A stretch of 64,000 bases of DNA from Myxococcus qinghaiensis (GTDB lineage: Bacteria; Myxococcota; Myxococcia; Myxococcales; Myxococcaceae), in contig NZ_JAKCFA010000006.1 of the NCBI RefSeq assembly GCF_024198215.1, forward strand, positions 62,001 to 126,000, written 5' to 3'. Made by a program: the position numbers and the translations under genes. Shown here in pieces: positions 28,624 to 35,934 of this stretch. Numbering within the stretch: position 1 is the stretch's first letter; the number at the start of each line of letters is the position of its first letter. The notes beneath the pieces are model-generated. The model did not search any database, was not told the origin of the DNA, and saw only the letters and a program-made list of their open reading frames with translations.

Positions 28624-29093
28624 CCACTCCAGCCGCTTCTTCCAAGACATGGAGCGGGGGGCAGGGGTGCCTTCATTCACCCCAACCCCCCGTCCACCTT
28701 GGAGGAAGCCTTCACAGGAGGGGTCTGAGACGCGAAATCAGTTTCAACCGTGTGTCTCATTCTAGGCCCCTCTCAATTCCTGTCAAACCAGCGCAGACCG
28801 CTTAAGGTGTATCGATAAAGACGCACTGTCACCGGAACGCGGCGTTGGACAGCCAGGAGATTTCCGGTGCGACTGCGTGGTGGCGAGCAAGCAGGGAGCC
28901 CGCACCGGCTGAAGGCAGGCGGACCGCGAGGCCGTCTGGGAGCCGCCCTGGTCGTGGAGGGGCGGGCAGCCGGCCTGGACGTGAGGTTGCGTCATGAGGG
29001 GCTTCGGTGGAGTCCGGGCCTCGCGTTGGGTAGGGTTGGGCCCCTTGTCATCTTGGAGCCCCCACCTTTCTCCACCAGGGAGCACCCCGTCTC
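28624..29093. other. Intergenic region between uvrA and the peptide transporter
   Basis: 470 bases without a supported gene. The first part holds the uvrA hairpin. A weak promoter-like pair, CTGTCA (28780-28785) and TAAGGT (28803-28808) with 17 bases between, lies in the only AT-richer stretch and could serve the transporter, leaving a ~280-base leader. I see no riboswitch-like fold in that leader. Confidence 0.3.
28655..28692 (+). terminator. uvrA terminator-like hairpin
   Basis: 15-base arms CGGGGGGCAGGGGTG / CACCCCAACCCCCCG with 13 pairs and an eight-base loop, 31 bases after the uvrA stop. No T-run follows. Confidence 0.55.
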
Positions 29094-30539
29094 ATGGCTG
29101 AGAGTCCCGCCGCGCAGAACAACAAGTTCCCGCCGCAGATACCGTTCATCATCGGCAACGAGGCGTGTGAGCGCTTCAGCTTCTACGGGATGCGGAACAT
29201 CCTCACGGTGTTCCTCATCGACTACCTGCTGAAGAACGCGGTGCCCGACTCCGGGCTGCGTGAGGCGCAGGGCAAGAGCCTGATGCACACCTTCATGGCG
29301 GGGGTGTACTTCTTCCCGCTCATCGGTGGCTATCTCGCGGACCGCTTCTTCGGGAAGTACCGCACCATCCTCTGGCTGAGCATCGTGTACTGCGTGGGCC
29401 ACGCGTTCCTGGCCTTCTTCGAGAACAACGCCACGGGCTTCTTCGCGGGCCTGACGCTGATTGCGGTGGGCAGCGGCGGAATCAAGCCGTGTGTCGCGGC
29501 CATGGCCGGCGACCAGTTCAATGAGTCCAACAGCCACCTGGTGAAGAAGCTCTTCGCCATCTTCTACTGGACCATCAACTTCGGCTCGTTCTTCGCGTCG
29601 CTGTTCATCCCGCTGCTGCTCAAGAACTTCGGGCCGTCCGTCGCGTTCGGCATCCCCGGCGTGCTGATGTTCATCGCGACCATCATCTTCTGGCTGGGCC
29701 GGCGCCACTACGTCATCGTCCCGCCGACGGGGGCCAACCCGCACTCGTTCTTCAAGGTGGTGGGCAGCGCGCTGAAGAACCGGGGCCAGGGCGGCCACTG
29801 GCTGGACGGCGCCAAGACGGCGCACCCGGCGGAGTCGGTGGAGGGCGTCAAGGCGGTGTTCCGGGTGAGCGGGCTGATGCTGCCCTTCGTGCCCTTCTTC
29901 TGGATGCTGTTCGACCAGAAGGCGTCCACGTGGGTGGTGCAGGCGCGCTCCATGGACCTGAACGTCCTGGGGTTCGCCTTCCAGCCCAGCCAGATGCAGT
30001 TCATCAACCCGCTGCTGGTGATGCTGCTCATCCCCCTGCTGACGGCTGTGGTCTACCCGCTGTTCCAGCGCTCCGGCTGGGAGCTGACGCCGCTCAGGCG
30101 CATGCCGCTGGGGCTCGTGTTCGGCGCGGTGTCGTTCATCATCGCCGGCTTCTTCCAGGTGGCGATGGAGGGCGGCACGGTGCTGAACATCTCCTGGCAG
30201 ATCCTCCCGTACATCGTGCTGACGCTGGGCGAAATCCTGATGTCCACCACGGGCCTGGAGTTCGCGTACACGCAGGCGCCCCGGGAGATGAAGGGCACCA
30301 TCCAGAGCGTGTGGCTGGTGACGAACACGCTGGCCAACGTGGCGGTGGCCATCTCCGCGGCGCTCAACATCTTCTCCGGCTCCGGCCAGTTCTTCTTCTA
30401 CGCGGGCATGGCGCTCATCGCCGCCGTGGGGATGATGCTGGTCGCCCGCCGCTACGTGGTGCGCGACTACTTCCAGACGTCCGCGCCCCTCCCCACCGAG
30501 GAGCGCAACGCCGCGGGAATCACCGCCCGGTCGGCCTGA
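29094..30539 (+). CDS. POT-family proton-dependent oligopeptide transporter
   Basis: 481 residues with 12-14 membrane helices. The N-terminal signature 'EACERFSFYGMRNIL' is the ExxERFxYYG motif that couples protons to peptide uptake, and 'FYWTINFGSFFASLFIPLLL' is the second PTR2 signature. It should import di- and tripeptides, a plausible need for a predator of other microbes. GGGAG lies upstream but far from the ATG. It is convergent with a second POT gene of only moderate similarity, so the pair is not a fresh duplication. Confidence 0.93.
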   Translation: MAESPAAQNNKFPPQIPFIIGNEACERFSFYGMRNILTVFLIDYLLKNAVPDSGLREAQGKSLMHTFMAGVYFFPLIGGYLADRFFGKYRTILWLSIVYCVGHAFLAFFENNATGFFAGLTLIAVGSGGIKPCVAAMAGDQFNESNSHLVKKLFAIFYWTINFGSFFASLFIPLLLKNFGPSVAFGIPGVLMFIATIIFWLGRRHYVIVPPTGANPHSFFKVVGSALKNRGQGGHWLDGAKTAHPAESVEGVKAVFRVSGLMLPFVPFFWMLFDQKASTWVVQARSMDLNVLGFAFQPSQMQFINPLLVMLLIPLLTAVVYPLFQRSGWELTPLRRMPLGLVFGAVSFIIAGFFQVAMEGGTVLNISWQILPYIVLTLGEILMSTTGLEFAYTQAPREMKGTIQSVWLVTNTLANVAVAISAALNIFSGSGQFFFYAGMALIAAVGMMLVARRYVVRDYFQTSAPLPTEERNAAGITARSA

Positions 30540-30549
30540 GAAAAGAGCA

Positions 30550-30586
30550 ACGCCGGAGCCCTCGAATCCTGGAGGAGCTCCGGCGT
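30550..30586. terminator. Terminator hairpin of convergent transporter genes
   Basis: Perfect 10-base stem ACGCCGGAGC / GCTCCGGCGT just after the plus-strand POT gene, extended by CCTC/GAGG with one bulge. Confidence 0.6.
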
Positions 30587-30604
30587 CAGGTGCTTCAATC
30601 CGAA

Positions 30605-30644
30605 GAGGCGCGCTTCCCATCGAAAGAGCCCGGGAGCGCGCCTC
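30605..30644. terminator. Second terminator hairpin between convergent transporters
   Basis: GAGGCGCGCTTCCC / GGGAGCGCGCCTC arms with one bulge, followed on the plus strand by a T-richer stretch; lies 14 bases beyond the stop of the minus-strand POT gene. Confidence 0.55.
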
Positions 30645-30657
30645 TGTTCGTTTCGAC

Positions 30658-32049
30658 TCAGGCCGCGGCCACGGAAGAGCCACCCTGCGTCGACTCGCCC
30701 TGGGACGCGGGCGGCTTCTCTTCATCCGTGCCGTGCATCATCCGTTTCAGGATGGGTGCCACGCCCAGCAGGATGAGGCCCGAAACGCCCGTGCCCAGGC
30801 TGATGTAGAGGAACACGTCGAACTCACCCAACTTCTCCGAGTACGCGCCGATGACGCCGGAGAGCTTGTTCGCCGCCGCGTTCGCCAGGAACCACACGCC
30901 CATCATCGCGGAGACGATGCGCGCCGGCGCCACCTTGGACACCATCGACAGGCCCACCGGCGACAGGCACAGCTCCCCCATGGTGTGGAACAGGTAGGCC
31001 AGGATGACCCAGTGCGCCGCCGCCTTGCCCATCGTCTCGCTCTGGCTCGACGCGCCCAGCATGAAGACGAAGCCCGTGGACAGGAAGACGAGCCCCAGGC
31101 CCATCTTCACCGGGATGCTCGGCGCCTTGCCCCGCATCGACAGCCAGCTCCACAGCCCCGCGAACACCGGCGCCAGCGCGACGATGAAGAACGAGTTGAA
31201 GTTCTGGAACCACGTGGTGGGAACCTCCCAGCCGAACATCGTCCGGTCGACCTTCTCGTTCGTGTAGAGGTTCATCAGGCCACCGGCCTGCTCGAAGCCC
31301 GTCCAGAACGCCACCACGAACGCCGCGATGATGAAGATGACGACGATGCGGTCAACCTCGTCCTTGGAGAACCCCTTCTTCTCCGCGGTGCCCTGCGCCC
31401 GCTCTTCAACGGTGGGCTTCACCGGCGCAAGCCCCACGGGCCCCAGCAGCTTCTTCTGCATCAGCATGAAGACGACGAGACCCAGGAACATGCCCACGCC
31501 CGCAGACCCGAAGCCCCAGTGCCAGCCGTACTTCTCACCCAGGGTGCCGCAGATGAAGTTGCCCAGCATCGCGCCCAGGTTGATGCCCATGTAGAAGATG
31601 GTGAAGGCGCTGTCGCGACGACCATCCCCCGGCGCGTACAGCCCACCCACCATGGTGGAGATGTTCGGCTTGAAGAAGCCGTTGCCGATGATGAGGAAGC
31701 CCAGGCCCGCGTAGAACATCGTCACGTTGGGGAGCGCAAGGACCAGGTGGCCAATCATCATCAGCGTGCCGCCGAGCACCACCGCCTTTCGCTGGCCGAT
31801 GAACTTGTCCGCGATGAAGCCGCCGAGGATGGGCGTCAGGTACACCAGGCCGGTGTACGTGCCGTAGAGGCTGAGCGCCTCGCCCGTGGTCCACCCGAAA
31901 CCACCGTTGACCTTGCTCGTGAGGAAGAGGACGAGCAGGCCTCGCATGCCGTAATACGACATGCGCTCCCACATCTCGGTGAAGAACAGGAGATACAACC
32001 CTCGCGGGTGCCCCTGGCGGGCAGCGCCCGCGGCTACGGTTCCTTGCAT
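30658..32049 (-). CDS. POT-family proton-dependent oligopeptide transporter
   Basis: 463 residues from ATG 32049, which has an AAGGAAA ribosome site; upstream codons are non-coding in character. 'FTEMWERMSYYGMRGLLVLF' contains the ExxERxxYYG proton/peptide motif, and 'FYMGINLGAMLGNFICGTLG' the second family signature. A long cytoplasmic loop (~residues 220-240) is Lys/Glu-rich. Its closer match to the YdgR/DtpT style of 'ERMSYYGMRG' suggests a typical di/tripeptide importer. It lies downstream of the hybrid kinase gene with 163 bases between and may be separately transcribed. Confidence 0.93.
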   Translation of the reverse strand: MQGTVAAGAARQGHPRGLYLLFFTEMWERMSYYGMRGLLVLFLTSKVNGGFGWTTGEALSLYGTYTGLVYLTPILGGFIADKFIGQRKAVVLGGTLMMIGHLVLALPNVTMFYAGLGFLIIGNGFFKPNISTMVGGLYAPGDGRRDSAFTIFYMGINLGAMLGNFICGTLGEKYGWHWGFGSAGVGMFLGLVVFMLMQKKLLGPVGLAPVKPTVEERAQGTAEKKGFSKDEVDRIVVIFIIAAFVVAFWTGFEQAGGLMNLYTNEKVDRTMFGWEVPTTWFQNFNSFFIVALAPVFAGLWSWLSMRGKAPSIPVKMGLGLVFLSTGFVFMLGASSQSETMGKAAAHWVILAYLFHTMGELCLSPVGLSMVSKVAPARIVSAMMGVWFLANAAANKLSGVIGAYSEKLGEFDVFLYISLGTGVSGLILLGVAPILKRMMHGTDEEKPPASQGESTQGGSSVAAA

Positions 32050-32212
32050 GCCGTGGTTTCCTTCGCTTCTGTGGTCGGGTGTGACGGAAAGAGCACTTGA
32101 CTGTAGCAGACAGCGCCAGAGCCGTGCGCAAGTGGACAGCAGAGGCGGCCGAGAATTCCCCAGTCCCCTGGGCCGCCCTGCTCGCGTCGGGGCGCGTCGA
32201 GGAGCCCGCAGC

Positions 32213-35149
32213 TCAGCCGAGCCGGCCCACGCGCGACTCCCCCTGCCCGTCCCCGCCATTGCCTGACGAGGAGCGGCCCGGGGGCCGAAGAGGCAGGTGC
32301 ACCTCCACCTGGGTGCCCTTGCCCGGCGTGCTGTGGACCTGAATCCGGCCGCCGTGACGCAGGATGATGCGGCGGCTCAGGGCCAGCCCCAGCCCCGTGC
32401 CCTCGCCGGCGGCGCGGGTGGAGAAGAAGGGCTGGAAGAGCCGCTCCATGTCCTCGGAGCGGATGCCCACGCCGTTGTCGCTGATGGTGACGACGGCCTC
32501 GTCGCCCTGGCAGGCCGTGGCGACGCGGACGCGGCCGTGCTCGCCCACCGCGCGCAGGGCGTTGTCCAGCAGGTTGAGCCACACCTGGTTGAGCGAGCCC
32601 GGGTCTCCCTGCACGGGCAGGGTGCACTCGTAGGCCCGCTCCACGACGACGCCCGAGGGCACCTTCCACGTCAGCACGCCGAGCGTGGAGTCCAGCAGCG
32701 AGTCCAGCGACAGCATCATCGGCGTGTCGGAGGTGCGGGTGAAGGACAGGAGCGACTCGGCGAGGTGGCGGATGCGCTGGCCACACTCCTCCATCACCTC
32801 CACCATGGCGCGGCTCATCTCCGCGTCCGGCGAGTTGCTGTTGTCCGCGAGCACTTCCTTCAGCGGCGCCAGCGCGTTCATCAGCCCGTTGAGCGGGTTG
32901 CGCACCTCGTGCGCGAAGCCGGACGTCAACAGGCCGATGGCCGCCAGTCGCTCGTTCTCCGCGGAGCGCACCGCCGCCTCGCGCAGGCGCAGCTGCGTCT
33001 CGATTCGCGCCAGGAGCTCGCGCGGGCTGAAGGGCTTGCCCAGGTAGTCGTTGGCGCCCGTGCCCAGCGCCTCCACCTTCGCGGAGACCTCCTGCCGCGC
33101 GGTGAGCAGGATGACGGGGATGTCCACCGTCGCCGTCTGCTCGCGCAGGGCCACCAGCATCTGGAGGCCGGACAGCACCGGCATCATCACGTCGGAGACG
33201 ATGAGGTCCGGGCGCTCGGCGATGGCGCGCTGCCGGCCCTCCTCGCCGTTGACGGCCTCCATCACCCGGTAGTGCTGCTTGAGCAGGCCGGCGATGAAGC
33301 CGCGAATCTCCACGTCGTCCTCCACCACGAGGATGCGGGGCGCATCCGGCCCCGGCCCCGCGTGGTCCCTGGCTGGAGCCACCATGGAGGCGCGGCCGTT
33401 GTCCGGCACGCCCGTGTCCAGCGAGGGGAACGAGCCGGAGATGCGGCGCTCCCGGCGCACCGGCATCTCCGCGCGGCGTCGCTCGCGCAAGTCCTCGCGG
33501 ATGTGCGCGCGGCCCTTGGGCAGCCGCACCCGGAAGATGGAGCCCTTGCCCAATTCGCTCGTCACGGCGATGCCGCCCGAGTGCAGCTCCAGCGTCTCCT
33601 TCACCAGCGCCAGGCCGATGCCCGTGCCGCCGAAGCGGCGCGTGCCGCTGTTGTCCGCCTGCGCGAAGCGGTCGAAGATGACCTGCGTGTCCTGCTGGGA
33701 GATGCCCTGGCCCGTGTCCTCCACGTCCACCAGCACGTCCTTCTCGTCCTCGAGCACGCGCACCGTCACCCCGCCCGTCTGGGTGAACTTCAGCGCGTTG
33801 GACAGCAGGTTCTGGAAGACGATGTCGATGCGCTCGTGGTCCACCTCCACGGGCGTCACCTCGCGCCCCTCCAGGCGCAGGAACACCCCCTGCCTGTCCG
33901 CCATGGCGTGGAACGGCGGCAGCACGGTGCTCAAGAAGCCGTTGAGCTCCAGCGGCTGGTAGCGCAGGCGCGCCTTGCCCGACTCGAGCTGCGCCAGGTC
34001 CAGCAGGTTGTTGATGAGGCGCAGCAGGCGCTGGGCGCTGCGCTCCATGGTGGTCACATGCTGCAGGACCACCTCCGGGTTGATGTCCTCGGCGCCCCGG
34101 CGCTCCAGCGACTCCAGCGTCAGCAGGATGAGGGTGAGCGGCGTGCGCAGCTCGTGGCTGACGTTGTCGAAGAACTCGCTCTTGAGGCGGTCCAGCTCCT
34201 GCTGGCGCACCAGCGCGTCGCCGAGCTTGCCGTTGGCCTCCTTGAGGGCCTGGGTGCGCTCCGCGACGCGGTCCTCCAAGGCCACGTTGGCGCGGAAGAT
34301 TTCGTCGTAGCGCTGCTGCAGCTCCACCAGCGAGCCCATGATGGCCTGGTTCTGCGAGCGCAGCGCCTCGTCCTTGCGCTTCAGCTCGCGCCGGCCGTCC
34401 AGCCAGCCGCCCATGGAGAAGCCCGCGGCGGCCAGGGAGGCCACGCCGAAGAGCGGGTGCGCCCAGCCCAGCGCGCCCACGACGAGCCCGCTCACCGTGC
34501 CCAGCAGGAGGCCCAGGTGATGGCCCCACTGCGACATCGGGTCCGCCCACGACAGGTGATAGCGGCAGGCGGGCGCGCCCAGCACCTGGCACTCCGACTC
34601 ACGCACCTCCGCGGGCAGGAGGCCCCAGATGGTGGGGATGGAGGCGAACTGCCCCATGCGCAGCTCGCAGATGTTCCGGTTCGTCTCCGGCGTCTTGCTG
34701 GAGTACGTGAGCACCAGCTGCTTCTGCTCCAGGAACTCCACGTGGAAGCTGCCCACGCGGTTGTAGCTGGGCGCCAGCTCGATGGTCTTCAGGTAGCACA
34801 TGCGCGGCGAGCCGAACGCCCGCAGCAGGTAGAACGCGAAGCCCATCGCCTCCGGCGTGGCCAGGAAGAGCCCCGCGTTGCGCATGAAGTGCGGGTCGCC
34901 GGACTCCTTCATCAGCAGCGTGGAGAACCGCTCCAGGAAGCGCAGCGAGATGTAGTTGGCGTGGGTGCGCAGGTACTCGAGCGACAGGGAAATCTCGTTC
35001 CGGGCCCAGAGCGCCTGCAGGCGCTCCGCGCCATAGGTGCGCTCGAAGTACAGCAGCAACGTGGACGTCGTGCGCACGCTGACTTCGGGGGCATTGTCGG
35101 GCGCCTCCTGCCCTCCGCCTGACACGGCTTCCCCTATCCCTTCGCTCAA
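32213..35149 (-). CDS. Hybrid sensor histidine kinase with two kinase cores and a central receiver
   Basis: 978 residues from TTG 35149; GGGAG seven bases upstream and a TTGA overlap with the methyltransferase stop support this start. Order: N-terminal sensor (~25-202) ending in 'ECQVLGAPACRYHLSW', reminiscent of V4R-like domains; two hydrophobic segments (~208-250); coiled coil; HisKA 'FFDNVSHELRTPL' (His332); ATPase with 'NALKFTQTGG', 'DTGQGIS' and 'GTGIGLALV'; receiver with 'VVEDD', Asp653 in 'VSDVMMP' and Lys705; second HisKA 'GFAHEVRNPLNG' (His747); second ATPase with 'NLLDNALRAVG', 'DNGVGI' and 'GTGLGLALS'. Both cores look complete, and no DNA-binding output is attached. Last gene of a three-gene overlapping operon. 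Confidence 0.93.
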   Translation of the reverse strand: MSEGIGEAVSGGGQEAPDNAPEVSVRTTSTLLLYFERTYGAERLQALWARNEISLSLEYLRTHANYISLRFLERFSTLLMKESGDPHFMRNAGLFLATPEAMGFAFYLLRAFGSPRMCYLKTIELAPSYNRVGSFHVEFLEQKQLVLTYSSKTPETNRNICELRMGQFASIPTIWGLLPAEVRESECQVLGAPACRYHLSWADPMSQWGHHLGLLLGTVSGLVVGALGWAHPLFGVASLAAAGFSMGGWLDGRRELKRKDEALRSQNQAIMGSLVELQQRYDEIFRANVALEDRVAERTQALKEANGKLGDALVRQQELDRLKSEFFDNVSHELRTPLTLILLTLESLERRGAEDINPEVVLQHVTTMERSAQRLLRLINNLLDLAQLESGKARLRYQPLELNGFLSTVLPPFHAMADRQGVFLRLEGREVTPVEVDHERIDIVFQNLLSNALKFTQTGGVTVRVLEDEKDVLVDVEDTGQGISQQDTQVIFDRFAQADNSGTRRFGGTGIGLALVKETLELHSGGIAVTSELGKGSIFRVRLPKGRAHIREDLRERRRAEMPVRRERRISGSFPSLDTGVPDNGRASMVAPARDHAGPGPDAPRILVVEDDVEIRGFIAGLLKQHYRVMEAVNGEEGRQRAIAERPDLIVSDVMMPVLSGLQMLVALREQTATVDIPVILLTARQEVSAKVEALGTGANDYLGKPFSPRELLARIETQLRLREAAVRSAENERLAAIGLLTSGFAHEVRNPLNGLMNALAPLKEVLADNSNSPDAEMSRAMVEVMEECGQRIRHLAESLLSFTRTSDTPMMLSLDSLLDSTLGVLTWKVPSGVVVERAYECTLPVQGDPGSLNQVWLNLLDNALRAVGEHGRVRVATACQGDEAVVTISDNGVGIRSEDMERLFQPFFSTRAAGEGTGLGLALSRRIILRHGGRIQVHSTPGKGTQVEVHLPLRPPGRSSSGNGGDGQGESRVGRLG

Positions 35150-35934
35150 GCACGCACTCCCTCGGTGACGACCAGCACCGAATACTTGAGCGTATCTGGA
35201 TCCCGCAGCATCCGCAGGTACGCCCGGCAGAACTCACCATAGGCGGCCTCGGAGCCGAAGGCCGGCGTCACCACGGGCGCCAGCGCCGCGAAGCGCGTCT
35301 CCCAGTCCGCCAGGAAGCGGTCGTCCGCCGTGCCGGCGATGACATACTGCGGCGTCACGTGGACCTGGACGTCGCGCAGGCCGGCACGACGGAACGCCTG
35401 GAACAGCTTGCGCCCGACGAACAGGTCGAAGCCCTGGGAGGCAAGGCCCCGCTCGAAGCACCGCGCGCCCTCCTCCAGCCCCTCCGGGAGCGGCCAGTTG
35501 TTGAGCCCCTGCCCGTCGATTTCGGAGACGACCACGCGGCCTCCCGGCCGGGTGACGCGGATGAGCTCGGCGAGCGCCGCGTCCCGGTCCGACAGGTACT
35601 CCAGCACGTACTGGCTCCAGGCGTAGTCGAACGAGGCGTCGGGCAGCCCCGTGCGGCGGATGTCGCCCTTCATGAAGCGGGCCTGGGGCAGCCCGGCGCA
35701 GCGCTGGACGGCCTCGGCCAGCCGCACCTCGCTCATGTCCACGCCCACGACGCTGCCCGAGGCGCCGACGATGCGGGCCATGGTCCGCGAGATTCCGCCC
35801 GGTCCACAGCCCGCGTCCAGCGCCCGCGCTCCCGGCGTCAGCCCGGTGGTCAGCAACAACGCGCGGGCGTCATCGACCTCCTCCTGGAGGAGGAGCCGAC
35901 GTGTCTCCGCCTCCGACTCCATGATGTAGCTCAC
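35146..35934 (-). CDS. SAM-dependent class I methyltransferase
   Basis: 262 residues from GTG 35934, which overlaps the upstream stop (GTGA); ATG 35922 is possible. Motif I is 'ALDAGCGPGGISRTMA', followed by 'GVDMSEVRLAEA' and 'FDYAWSQYVLEYLSD', a Methyltransf_11/UbiE-like Rossmann fold. The substrate is unknown. Because it is translated between the PilZ/receiver-like protein and a hybrid kinase with four-base overlaps on both sides, it likely works in that signalling pathway, perhaps on a protein or small molecule. No membrane segment is visible. Confidence 0.87.
   Translation of the reverse strand: MSYIMESEAETRRLLLQEEVDDARALLLTTGLTPGARALDAGCGPGGISRTMARIVGASGSVVGVDMSEVRLAEAVQRCAGLPQARFMKGDIRRTGLPDASFDYAWSQYVLEYLSDRDAALAELIRVTRPGGRVVVSEIDGQGLNNWPLPEGLEEGARCFERGLASQGFDLFVGRKLFQAFRRAGLRDVQVHVTPQYVIAGTADDRFLADWETRFAALAPVVTPAFGSEAAYGEFCRAYLRMLRDPDTLKYSVLVVTEGVRA

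Noticed and set aside
32297..35122. A 941-codon plus-strand frame opposite the hybrid kinase
   Set aside because: Composition of an antisense shadow; the minus strand shows all kinase motifs.
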